The position numbers and the translations under genes were made by a program. Source: Inquilinus limosus (GTDB lineage: Bacteria > Pseudomonadota > Alphaproteobacteria > DSM-16000 > Inquilinaceae). Taken from it: a stretch of 41,908 nucleotides of DNA. Every line of letters begins with the position of its first letter. Position 1 is the first letter of the stretch. Location of the stretch: the NCBI RefSeq assembly GCF_002195995.1, contig NZ_NHON01000053.1, positions 1-41,908 of the forward strand, given 5' to 3'. The notes under the pieces are model-generated. The model was not told the origin of the DNA, searched no databases, and saw only the letters and a list, made by a program, of their open reading frames with translations. This document shows, one piece after another, positions 21,861-31,400 of the stretch.

Positions 21861-23864
21861 TCATTCCATCCAGACGAGGCGCGCTCGGGCGCGCCTGAGC
21901 GTCGAGACCATATAAGCGCTCCGGAGTCCGAGCGCCGGCAGCATATCCGGAGATGCGACGGCCAAGCCCCGGAAAGCCTTCGCGAGCGCCACGAAACCGG
22001 CAGGTTCAAGCCGTCCGGCCAACCGTCCTGCTTCGCGCGCAAAGACATCGGCCGGCTGCATGCCGCCCGATTCCGCCCGACGCAGCAGTCGTGCCCAGGC
22101 CTGATTCAGAACGGCGTCGGTTGCGTGGGTCGGCGTCACCGGCCCCGCAGGACCGTTGGCCGGACGCGAACCGAGTCGGCGCAGCCGGTCCAGCAGCGAC
22201 CGTGATGCGGTGCCGGCATCACTGGGGCGGGCATCGAAATCGAGCAGTTGCTGCGCTTCGCCCCACAGAGCATAGGGCCGCAGCTCGATCCGGCCGCCGT
22301 CAAGGGCGGCAACGGCGAGGACGGCCCAGAACCGGGCGGATGCCACCAGCCGTTCGAGCACCGGGATCCGATCCCGCTCCGGCCCCTCGTAGCGCAGCGT
22401 CAGGCCAACCCATCGCCGCCGCGCATCCGCCAGCGGCCAGACCAGGCTCTGGCTGATCTCGTCGAACCGCGCCGTGGCGTGGCGGGAGAAGATCAGCACG
22501 ACCGGCACCTCCGGCAGCGGGCCGGCGGCGAGCCGCGGCGTGAAGGCCGACTGCAGGCTGGCCTCCAGGGCGGCCCAGTCGTCGAACGCGCAGGACCAGC
22601 CGGCGACCGCCTCGCGCGTCGGAGTCCAAGGCTCGACCCGCGCCGTGACCGAAGCTGCCGCGGACAGGCGGCCGGCCGGCGATGCCTGCGCGCCGGCGAG
22701 ATGCACCCGGCCGGCGCAGAGCTCGGCCATGGTCGTGCCCCAGATCGCGGTCTGGCGGAACGCCGAGACCGGGGTGAACAGCGGATCGGTCCGGTCGGGC
22801 CGTGCCAGAGAGGCCGTATAGGCCCGGCCGCCTTCGGCATCGAACAGATGCGCGGTGGCGCCGTGGGCGCCACTCGTCGTCTCCCACAGCCGGGCGCCGA
22901 GGCCGACGAGGGCGAGGTCGCTTATCGAGGCGTAGTCCTGCCGCACCTGGCCGGCGAGCCCGATCCGAAGCTGCTCCGAAGGCGCTGCATCGAGGGCAAC
23001 GCACAGCGCATGGCACTCCGCGGCCAGCGCCAGCAGCGCCTCGCTGTCGGCATCGGCTTCGCGACGGCGTAGGGTGCCGATCCCAGCTGCCAGGCTGCGC
23101 AGCAGACCCGACACCCGCGGCATCGCCTCCACCCGGCCGGCCAGCGCCAGGGTGCGGGCCTCTTCCTCCAGCGCCATCGGCGCGATCGCCAGCCCCGTCC
23201 CATAGACCCGGCACAGGAAATCCCGGACCTCCCGCAGGACGCGCGAGTCAGGGGCCTGCGCAGGGAGATCGGCGTCGGCATTCGTCTCAATCGCCGGTGG
23301 CGGCAGGCCGAGTGCACGGCGTGCGGCCAGGGCCGCGGCGACGACGCAGGCCTTCCGATCCTTCAGGGCAGCCTTGGTGATGGCGGCGTCGAGTCCGCCC
23401 ACGGCGAGAAAGACAACAGGCTCGGCCGTGCCGAGGCGCACCGTCAGCGACGACGTCTCGGATTTGATCTCGACCGCGACCTCCGGCGCGGCCACCAGCG
23501 CGTTGCGCCAGCCAGACCGTCCGGCATAGCGCGCCAGCTCCTCGATCCCGATGGCATCGAACACCGCCGCCCAGTCGGTCGAGGCAGCTTCAGCCGTGGC
23601 GCCCCGCAGATGGATCGCCGCGGCCAGCCGGTGCCGGCAGATGCCCGGCGCCGGACAGGTGCAGGTGCTTGTGGCAAGGCCCTTGGTGTCCAGGCGGACG
23701 GTTTCGCCGTCCAGGATCAGGTCGGCGCTCCGCTCGTCCTCGCGCTCGACTCGCACCCGGCCGGCATCCGCCGTGGCGCGGCGCAGCAGGCCGCGCGATG
23801 CCAGTGCCTCCAGCGCGGCATCGTCCAGGCCTTGCGCCATGGCCCGCAACGGCGTGAGGCTCAC
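21861..23864 (-). CDS. SWIM zinc-finger protein (YehQ-like)
   Basis: A 667-residue protein, the last gene of a five-gene operon. The SWIM finger is CTCPAPGICRH, with ligands C68, C70, C76 and H78 (pattern C-x-C-x5-C-x-H), preceded by the conserved strand ADLILDGETVRLDTKGLATS. The remaining about 590 residues are Ala/Leu-rich helices with no enzymatic motif I can name. The start is the GTG at 23864 that overlaps the VWA stop (GTGA); the open frame extends upstream to 24128 but only as a shadow of the VWA gene. SWIM domains mediate nucleic-acid or protein binding. The last gene of the E. coli yeh cluster, yehQ, encodes the same type of protein. Confidence 0.9.
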   Translation of the reverse strand: MSLTPLRAMAQGLDDAALEALASRGLLRRATADAGRVRVEREDERSADLILDGETVRLDTKGLATSTCTCPAPGICRHRLAAAIHLRGATAEAASTDWAAVFDAIGIEELARYAGRSGWRNALVAAPEVAVEIKSETSSLTVRLGTAEPVVFLAVGGLDAAITKAALKDRKACVVAAALAARRALGLPPPAIETNADADLPAQAPDSRVLREVRDFLCRVYGTGLAIAPMALEEEARTLALAGRVEAMPRVSGLLRSLAAGIGTLRRREADADSEALLALAAECHALCVALDAAPSEQLRIGLAGQVRQDYASISDLALVGLGARLWETTSGAHGATAHLFDAEGGRAYTASLARPDRTDPLFTPVSAFRQTAIWGTTMAELCAGRVHLAGAQASPAGRLSAAASVTARVEPWTPTREAVAGWSCAFDDWAALEASLQSAFTPRLAAGPLPEVPVVLIFSRHATARFDEISQSLVWPLADARRRWVGLTLRYEGPERDRIPVLERLVASARFWAVLAVAALDGGRIELRPYALWGEAQQLLDFDARPSDAGTASRSLLDRLRRLGSRPANGPAGPVTPTHATDAVLNQAWARLLRRAESGGMQPADVFAREAGRLAGRLEPAGFVALAKAFRGLAVASPDMLPALGLRSAYMVSTLRRARARLVWME

Positions 23865-24988
23865 GTCATGACCTCGCAGAGCCATTCGGCGAAGCGGTCC
23901 GGCGTCAGCGCGGCGACCGCCATCCCGGCATCGGCGAGCCGGACGGCCATCGCCCGGTCGTAGACGGGCGTTGCCTCGCCATCGAGCGCGGCCAGGCCGA
24001 TCAGCGTCACCCGCGCTTCGGCGAGGCGCCGCACGGCCCGGATCAGCGCCGCCGGTGAACCGCCCTCCTCGAAGTCGCTGATCAGGGCCAGCACGGTGCG
24101 CGAGGGCTGGGTCACCAAGCCGTCGCAATAGGCGACCGCCTGGCCGATATCGGTGCCGCCGCCGAGCTGGACCGACAGCAGCAGGTCGACCGGGTCGTCA
24201 ATCCGGTCGGACAGGTCGACCACGGAGGTGTCGAACGCCACCAGCTTCACCTGCACGGCCGGCAGGCTGGCGAGGATGGCGGCCAGCACCGCGGCGTGGA
24301 TCAGGGACCCCAGCATCGAGCCGCTCTGGTCGACGCAGAGGATGATCGTCCACGGCATGCGCCGCTGGTGGCGGGCGGTGAAGATCAGCCGCGCGGCGAT
24401 CAGCGCCCGCCGGTCCGGCTGGTAGTGGCGCAGATTGGCGCGGATCGTGGCCCGGACGTCCAGATTCGCCATGCGCCGGTGCGGGCTGCGGCGAAAGCGG
24501 CTGCGGCTGCCCGACAGCGCCTGCGCCACCTCGCTCGCCAGCTTGCGCCGCAGCTCCTCCACGACCTTGCGGACGATCTCGCGGATCGGTCCGGCCACCT
24601 TCGGGTCGGCGCGGCCGCGAAACGACAGCAGCACCTTCATCAGGCCGAGATTGGGCTCGAGCCGCTGCAGCACATCGGCGTCGGCCAGCAGCTCGGCCAT
24701 GCCGAAGCGCTCGACCGCGTGGCCCTGCACCGTTTCGAACACGCTGGCCGGGAACAGCGTCCGCACCTCGTCGAGCCACCGCGGCACCACGATCGCCGAC
24801 GGGTCGAGGGACCCGCCCCCACCGGGCCGGAAACCGCGCTGCGCGTGGCGGCGGCCATAGAGCACCTCCATGGCATCGTCCATGCGCCGCTCCAGCGCCG
24901 ACGGGCCGGCGCCGCCGAGCCGGTCCTGGGCGTGGCGGCCCAGCGCCAGGCGCCAGCGTGCCGCAGCGGTTGGCCGGGCGTCGCTCAC
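23861..24988 (-). CDS. VWA-domain protein partnered with MoxR ATPase (YehP-like)
   Basis: A 375-residue protein. The basic N-terminal 205 residues are helical; the C-terminal von Willebrand A domain starts at about residue 212. The metal-ion-dependent adhesion site is intact: DQSGS at 220-224, then D253 in AFDTSVVDLS, and GGGTD with T279/D280; ISDFEEGG follows. VWA proteins of this architecture act as substrate adaptors for MoxR AAA+ ATPases (RavA-ViaA, NorQ-NorD, CbbQ-CbbO). The GTG at 24988 overlaps the DUF5682 stop (GTGA), and its own stop overlaps the SWIM start likewise. E. coli YehP has about the same length. Confidence 0.93.
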   Translation of the reverse strand: MSDARPTAAARWRLALGRHAQDRLGGAGPSALERRMDDAMEVLYGRRHAQRGFRPGGGGSLDPSAIVVPRWLDEVRTLFPASVFETVQGHAVERFGMAELLADADVLQRLEPNLGLMKVLLSFRGRADPKVAGPIREIVRKVVEELRRKLASEVAQALSGSRSRFRRSPHRRMANLDVRATIRANLRHYQPDRRALIAARLIFTARHQRRMPWTIILCVDQSGSMLGSLIHAAVLAAILASLPAVQVKLVAFDTSVVDLSDRIDDPVDLLLSVQLGGGTDIGQAVAYCDGLVTQPSRTVLALISDFEEGGSPAALIRAVRRLAEARVTLIGLAALDGEATPVYDRAMAVRLADAGMAVAALTPDRFAEWLCEVMT

Positions 24989-27339
24989 TCCCGGGGCTCC
25001 AGCCAGTCGGCCAGCCCGTCCTCGCGCCAGGCCTCGGCCATCCGGATGGCGACGGCCATATTCTCCGCCAGTTCCTCGGGCGGGATCGTCCCGTCGAGCA
25101 ACTGCTCCGCCGCCAACCCGTGCCGCGTGGCGGCCCAGGATGCGACCCGGTCGATCTCGCCGGGGGTCAGTTCGCCGAAGGCGAGGCGCAGCTCCGGCAA
25201 GGCGGCGACGAAATCGTCCTGCCCAACCTGCGCAAAGAAGTCGTCGGTCGCCGCCAGCAGCTCGGCGCTGTGGACGATCAGCCGGGGTGCGACGGCCAGA
25301 CAGCCGGTCAGCACCGAGGCGGCCTTGCCATCCTCGACATGGACGCCACGAAGCTGGGCGGCGATGCGCGACACGACCTCCTCCTCCGGCATCAGCCCGA
25401 TGACGCCGGCGAAGGCCAGCAACGCGCCGGTGAGCGCCGGGGGTGGCGATGCCGCCAGAACCTCGAGCAGCACGCCGCCGAAGGCGTCGCGGTCGATCGC
25501 CTCGTCACCGCCGGCCACCAGCCCGGCGAGGTCCGCCACTGCCCTGACCAGCACGGGCAAGCCATCGGCCGGCGTGTCCTTCAGCAGCGGAAACAGCAGG
25601 ATCAGCCGCTCGAAGGCCCGGCGCCGGATGCCGGCGAAATACGGCGCTGGATCAGGCGCGCCAGGACCGGGGCGGGCCAGGCCGGCCATGATCGACAGCG
25701 CCTGGACGATCGAGGCGGCGTCCGCATCCTCCTGGATCGCCAGCTCGCACCAATCCGCGGCGCGGGCGAACGTTCGTGCGAAGCCGGTCCGAACGCCGGC
25801 GACCAGCAGCGCCGCTGCGGCCCCCGCGCTGCGGGACCGCCCGTCCGCCGCCAGCCGGCCGTTACGGCGCTCCAGCTCAGCCAGACAGAGCGCCTCGAGC
25901 GTCCGCCCGTCGATGGCGTGCCCGATCAGCGCAGCCTCCACCATCGGCGACCAGGCATAGCTCCAGCTCTCGAACAGCACATCGCCGCGCCAGCCGCTCA
26001 ACGGGTCGGGGCCGCTGATCCGGCTGGCGAAGCCGGCACCGACGAGGTCGAGCGCGAACAGGAAGCGGCTGGCCGCGGCGTGGCGCGGCTTGCGCAGGAT
26101 GTCGAGATCGCGCGTCCGGCGCGCGCCGTCCTCCAGATTGAAGCCGAGCGACCGCGCCTGCGACCGGATCGCCTCGACGATCGGCGGCTGCGCCGTGCCG
26201 GGCGGCAGCTCCCCCATCGCATCGCCGGTGAGGAAGTCGTGGAATGCGTCGAGCAGCGGGGCACGGCCGAGCTCGATCGCCTCCTTCACGCCGGTAGAGC
26301 GGATGGCGTCGATCAGCTCGCTGCGGCCCGGTGCCGGCAGATCCCGCAGCGTGGCCAGGTGCCGGGCAGCCATCACCGCGGCGCCTAGCACCGGCGTCGC
26401 CAGCGCCAGCTGCGGCTGGGTGCGACGCAGATGGTCGGCGAAGTCGGTCATGAGGCCGAGGGTGAGGTCGGGGCCATGACCCGAGACCACGGCATGCCAG
26501 AGCCGATCGTAGTAGGCGGGGTGCGGCAGGCCGGCGCCGTAGCCGCTGAAATGATCGAGCTGCCGGAAGCCGTAGCGGACCAGGAAGGCGTTGGCCGGCG
26601 GGGCCTCCAGGTCCGGTCCGGGGCGAGGCGGACGGTCGAGGCTCTCGATCAGTGCGGGGGTGTGAAAGCCGCCTGTGACCACGGCAATCGCGCCGGGGCC
26701 GGCAGCCCGGGCGACTGCCAGCCGGGCGGCCATCTGCGCCTCTCGCGCGAGAGTGCCATCAGCCTCCATCTCGGCCGGGTCCGAGACCGTGCGGATGTGA
26801 CGGCAATACAGCCCGACGGCATCGAAGAAGCCCCTCCAGTCGCCGCCGCCGCCGGCCTGCGCCTCGAACAGCGCATCCCACAGCGCCAGCGCGTCGGCCA
26901 CGCCGCGGCGGGCGCACAGCTCGGCGACATAGGCGTTGTGGTCGAGCCGCCAATCCGCGATCAACGGCGCCGGCGCCAGCTCCCCCGCCGTCGCGTGGCG
27001 GCGCATCTGCAGGTGCCGCGCGGGCAGGTCGATCAGGGATGCCTGTGCGCCGGACCGGCGCGCCCAGGCGAGCGCGACGAGCTCCGGCGAATGGCTGCAG
27101 AACGGATAGGTCGCCGTGTGCCCCGCCCCGTCGCCGGCCTTGGCCGACGGCAGCGAGACGATCGCGATCGGCGGCCGCGCCGCCGGGTCGGTGAGCAGGG
27201 GCAGCAGGGGCTCGAAATCGACCGGGGCCTCGACCAGCACCTGGGCCGGCCGGATCTCGTCGAGCGCGCGGGCCAGCGCCAGCGCGCAGGCCGGGCTATG
27301 GTGCCGGATCGGGAAGAAGACCACCGGCGTCGTTGTCAC
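24985..27339 (-). CDS. DUF5682 protein (YehM-like)
   Basis: A 784-residue soluble protein. The N-terminal 260 residues form an alpha/beta domain: VVFFPIRHHSPACALALARA, then QVLVEAPVDFEPLLPLL, YPFCSHSPELVALAWA and IAVVTGGFHTPALIESL. The spaced His/Glu motifs (RHHSPA, VEAP, GGFHTPAL) recall the TraB/ChaN/EreA fold, but that link is my inference. The C-terminal two thirds are Ala/Leu-rich helical repeats. The start is a GTG at 27339 inside the moxR stop (GTGA); an ATG at 27381 is possible but lies within moxR and lacks the coupling. YehM of E. coli (about 760 residues) holds the same place between the MoxR and VWA genes. Confidence 0.9.
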   Translation of the reverse strand: MTTTPVVFFPIRHHSPACALALARALDEIRPAQVLVEAPVDFEPLLPLLTDPAARPPIAIVSLPSAKAGDGAGHTATYPFCSHSPELVALAWARRSGAQASLIDLPARHLQMRRHATAGELAPAPLIADWRLDHNAYVAELCARRGVADALALWDALFEAQAGGGGDWRGFFDAVGLYCRHIRTVSDPAEMEADGTLAREAQMAARLAVARAAGPGAIAVVTGGFHTPALIESLDRPPRPGPDLEAPPANAFLVRYGFRQLDHFSGYGAGLPHPAYYDRLWHAVVSGHGPDLTLGLMTDFADHLRRTQPQLALATPVLGAAVMAARHLATLRDLPAPGRSELIDAIRSTGVKEAIELGRAPLLDAFHDFLTGDAMGELPPGTAQPPIVEAIRSQARSLGFNLEDGARRTRDLDILRKPRHAAASRFLFALDLVGAGFASRISGPDPLSGWRGDVLFESWSYAWSPMVEAALIGHAIDGRTLEALCLAELERRNGRLAADGRSRSAGAAAALLVAGVRTGFARTFARAADWCELAIQEDADAASIVQALSIMAGLARPGPGAPDPAPYFAGIRRRAFERLILLFPLLKDTPADGLPVLVRAVADLAGLVAGGDEAIDRDAFGGVLLEVLAASPPPALTGALLAFAGVIGLMPEEEVVSRIAAQLRGVHVEDGKAASVLTGCLAVAPRLIVHSAELLAATDDFFAQVGQDDFVAALPELRLAFGELTPGEIDRVASWAATRHGLAAEQLLDGTIPPEELAENMAVAIRMAEAWREDGLADWLEPRE

Positions 27340-28427
27340 GGGGCGCGATGGGCCTTCAGGGCCGTCAGCATCTCGTTCCATGCCCGGCTCCGGCGGGATC
27401 GCTCCTTGACCACGTGATCGACATAGGCACCGAGCTTCCGCACGTCCTCCGCATTGTCCTTCAGCACCACGCCCGTCAGCTGCCGCGCCACATGGGCCCC
27501 TGTCACCCGGCCCTCACCGAAATAGACCGCGTCGAGCGATGCGGCGTGCGCCACGTTCACCGCCTCGGCAGTGGACATCACTGCGTCCGGCCGCGGCACT
27601 GGCACCCCGTCCCGGGTCTTGCCGGAGCGGAGGTCCTGGAAGGTCGCCACCAGCAGGTCGAGCACCTCGTCCGACAGCTCGGCCTCCACCTCGGCGCGCG
27701 CCAGCCGTTGCCCCAGCTGGCCCAGGATAAGCTCTCGCTCCAGCCGGGGGTCGGAGACGGGCAGCACGGTCTCGAAGCTGAAGCGGCGCTTCAGCGCGCT
27801 CGACATCTCGTGCACGCCGCGGTCGCGGAGATTCGCCGTGGCGATGACGTTGAAGCCCGGCGCGGCATAGAGCGCGTGGTCCTCGCCCAGCTCCGGAATG
27901 GCCACGACCTTCTCGGAGAGAATCGAGATCAGCGTGTCCTGGATCTCCGGCGGGCAGCGCGTGATCTCCTCGATCCGCACGATGCGGCCGCTGCGCATCG
28001 CGTCGAGCACCGGCGATGCTGTCAGCGCCCGCTCGCTCGGTCCCTCTGCGAGCAGCAGCGCATAGTTCCAGCCGTAACGGACATGGTCCTCGGTGGTGCC
28101 CGCGGCCCCCTGCACCACGAGATTCGAGCGGCCGGAAATGGCGGCGGCCAAAAGTTCAGACAGCATCGACTTGGCGGTGCCTGGCTCGCCCACCAGCATC
28201 AGCCCCTGGTCGCCCATCAGGTCGACGATGGCGCGCTCGACCAGGGCGTCGTCGCCATAGAATTTGCGCGCGACGCCGATGCCGGGGTCGCCGATCAGGA
28301 AGCTGCGCACGGCCTTCGGCGACAATACCCAGCCGGGCGGCCGCGGGCCTTTATCCGCCGATGCCAGCCGTGCCAGCTCGTCGGCGAAGACCGTCTCCGC
28401 CGGTGGGCGAAGGATCTGCGTCACCAT
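27336..28427 (-). CDS. MoxR-type AAA+ ATPase (YehL-like)
   Basis: A 363-residue AAA+ ATPase. Walker A is GEPGTAKS at 80-87, Walker B IVRIEEI with E153/E154, sensor 1 NVIATANLRD with N199, and the arginine-finger region SALKRRFSFE near 210-219. A C-terminal lid domain follows. Motifs are complete, so it should hydrolyse ATP. The ATG at 28427 overlaps the DUF4132 stop by 7 bases, and the end overlaps DUF5682 by 4. MoxR ATPases usually work as chaperone-like remodelers with a VWA partner, here two genes downstream. Length matches E. coli YehL (about 362). Confidence 0.94.
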   Translation of the reverse strand: MVTQILRPPAETVFADELARLASADKGPRPPGWVLSPKAVRSFLIGDPGIGVARKFYGDDALVERAIVDLMGDQGLMLVGEPGTAKSMLSELLAAAISGRSNLVVQGAAGTTEDHVRYGWNYALLLAEGPSERALTASPVLDAMRSGRIVRIEEITRCPPEIQDTLISILSEKVVAIPELGEDHALYAAPGFNVIATANLRDRGVHEMSSALKRRFSFETVLPVSDPRLERELILGQLGQRLARAEVEAELSDEVLDLLVATFQDLRSGKTRDGVPVPRPDAVMSTAEAVNVAHAASLDAVYFGEGRVTGAHVARQLTGVVLKDNAEDVRKLGAYVDHVVKERSRRSRAWNEMLTALKAHRAP

Positions 28428-31400
28428 GCGGCCTTCTTCTCCCAATCGGGGGCGTAGCCGGTTCCCGCCGCGGCCATGGCGTGGAGGTCGTTCCAGGCCT
28501 CGCTGAGCAGCACCGCCGGCACTTCCTTCAGCGGCACCGGCTTGTCAAAGCGCAGCCCGCCGCCCTTGCGCATGCGGAGGAATCTCAGGCCCAGCAGGGC
28601 CGTCAGCCGGTTCTCCTCGGGCAGGGAATTGCCGGTGAACTCGACCACCGCGGTGACGTTCAGGCTGTTGAAGCCTTTCTCATAGGTGGTGAAGACACCA
28701 CCGTCCTGCGCCGATCCGCGCGTGTAGCCGAGCTTGGTGGCGGGGCCACGCAGCTTGAACGCCTCGATCAGCCAGCCCCGGCGATCGCTGATCTCAGTCG
28801 CCTCGGCCTGCCCCGCGGCCAGCGCTAGCAGCGGCCGGCCGAGCTGGTCGAACAGCGGCTTCACCTCGTAATCCGCGATATGGCGGCGCCACGCGGTCGC
28901 CTCCGCATCGGTGAAGTCGGTCCGATGGGCCAGCCGAACGCGTGCGAGCCCGTCGAGGCCGACGGCGGCGTCCTCGGCATCGGTCAGGGTCAGGTCCTCC
29001 ATCGGCCGGAATGCCGCGACCCTCCAGCCCTCCAGGTCCAGGCCAATCCAGAGCAGCCGCTGGACCATTCGGCCGACCAGGGGATGGTGCAGCAGATGCT
29101 CTGACCAGTCCGCCATCGGCCAGTCCCGCCCAACGCAGAGAGCCTCGTAGAGCCGCCTGGGCTGAAAATCGAAGACCTGCTTGACCTCCTTCCTGGCATT
29201 GGACAGGGCGGATTTCGCCTCGGACAGCGCCTCCTTCGTCTCGGCCGAGGTTGTGGAGGGCAGGCCCTGCACCGGCTTGCCGTCCGCGTTGTGCAGCTGG
29301 ACCTTACCGTCGTCCGCCAGCCGCGCCGTATAGGTGCGGTCGCCGATGGGAAGCGGCAGCACACCATCGTCGCCGAAGCCACCGGTCGGAACTGTGCGAT
29401 CGGCCAGTTCCTCCGCGGTCCAGCCGCGGCGCTCGGCGATGGACTCGACCAGCTGGCCGGCGAGGTCCTGGACGGTGCGGGTGCGCCAGCGCTTGGCGAT
29501 CGAGAGCACGAACTGCGTGGCGACGGGCGACGGGTTGGCGGCTAGGCACTCGATCAGCGCCTTGCATTGCGCTGTCCGCGGGTAGTGGTCGCGGAAATAG
29601 CTGCGCACCAGGGCGACCGAGTCCGCACCGCTCGCTCGTGTGGCCAGGGCGAGGATGCCTTTGCTGTCGTTGCCGCTGTTGCGATACTCGGCGAGCTTGC
29701 CGTTGCGCAGGATGGCGAAGGCCCGGTCCCAGGTCATATCCGGCATCCAGCGCTGGTAGCCCTTCAGCGTCGCATCGACATGGGCCCGGGCATGGGCGTT
29801 CGCCTCCTCCTCACTCGGCCGGACCGTGTCGTGAGAGATCCAGGCATGCAGCGCGAATGCGCCGAGCCGTTCGGCGCTGGTGGGGTCGAGTTGGTCCAGC
29901 AGCAGCTCGAACCACGCGTTGCCGCCCGGCTGCTTCAACTTGACCGCGGCCGTCAGCCACCAGCGCGGCACCATCGGGTCGAGCTCGGCGCCGTTCGATT
30001 GCCGCAGCCTGGGCAGGGCCTCGAGTGGGAACCAATCCAGCTCCTTGCCCGACGCCTTCTTCAGCGCGGCCTTGGCCTCCTCGAGCAACGTGCCGGGCGA
30101 GACGAAGCCGCCGATGTCGCCACCGAGCCGGGCGATGGCGCCGAGGAGGGCCGCCTTGGCCGGAGCCAGCTTTTCCTTCTTCGTGGCGGCCAACAGCGCC
30201 GGCAGCGCAGCCCGGGCCCCGCGTTCGGCCAGCCAATGGGCGGCGCCGATCCGTGTCTCCTGCTTCGGATGATCGAGCAGCGGGATCAGCAGGCCGTCCA
30301 GTCCGGGGGCCGCGTCCAGGAGATCGCGAGCCTGCCGGCGCACCAGCTTGCGATCGCCGACCGCTCGGTCGACCAGAGCAGAGAAATAGCGCGCCGGGGT
30401 CTTCGGGAAGATCGCGAGCAACTCCAGCGCCCGGTCTTCCTGCAGCGGGACCGGGCCCGACGGCGGCGCCAGGCCGAGCGCCTCGTCGATCATGACGAAG
30501 TGGCACGCGAAATAGGGCCATAGATCTGTGGCGGGCCATTCGTCAAAGTCCGGGGCTGGGCCCCAGGAGTGCTGGAGGAGTCTGCGGATCACCCCGTCAG
30601 CTGGATCACCGAGTGCGGTGCAGGCGGCCGCATATGTCCGCAGTCCGCTCATCCCTTGCAGGCGCTGTCGCGCCACGTCGACGGTGGGGCTTCTATGGAA
30701 GATAGAGAACAGCCGGTAGGGGCCGCTTCGGCCGTAGTCGCTGCCATGCATGCGCAGGATGTGCCACAGGGTGAGGTCGGGATGGGCCAGGATGCGGGCC
30801 TGCACCGCCTCCCGTTCCTTGCCGACACCCCAGGCCTGGGTGACATTCAGGATCGCAGGATCCTGCGACTCACGGGGAAGCGTCTCGCCGCCGGGCGCGA
30901 CCAGCCGGCAGAACCGGTCCGTTGCCGTCGCCGGCATCGGCACTCGCCGTTGAAAGTATTTGCCACCCGACTTTTCGCGATTGTGCCGCTCATCGTCGGC
31001 CCGCCATTCGGCAAAAGCCCGATCCACCAGCGGCCGTAGGGCTGGCGACACCGGACGATCGAGGGGCAGCTCGGCGAGCGGCGGCGCCTCGACCCAGCTG
31101 CGGTCCAGAGCGAGGTAACCGTCGGATCCGTCCGGACGATGGTCCTCCCCGCCCGCCGCCAGAGACTCCTGGCCGATCAGGCGCTCTAGCTCCGCCGCCA
31201 CTCTGGGGGCGTCCTCCGCCTCTAGCAGCCTGCGCAGCAGATCGACTCCGCCCGGGCCACCCGCGATAGCAACGGCGCGGGCGATCTCGATCTTCTGGCT
31301 CGCCTTCATGCCGGGGAATAAGGCCGCGACCCGCGCGAACAGCAGATCCGGATCGGCCGCCTTGAGCAGCACCGCGGCCGCCTCCCTTGCCGCCTTGGAG

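Noticed and set aside
21521-21898. A 125-codon plus-strand frame in the spacer before the SWIM gene
   Set aside because: It has no ribosome site or motif and spans the repeated GAAGCGGAC words, then runs antisense into the SWIM gene.
24296-25960. A 554-codon plus-strand open frame opposite the VWA and DUF5682 genes
   Set aside because: It crosses the junction of two well-supported genes and has no recognisable motif or ribosome site.
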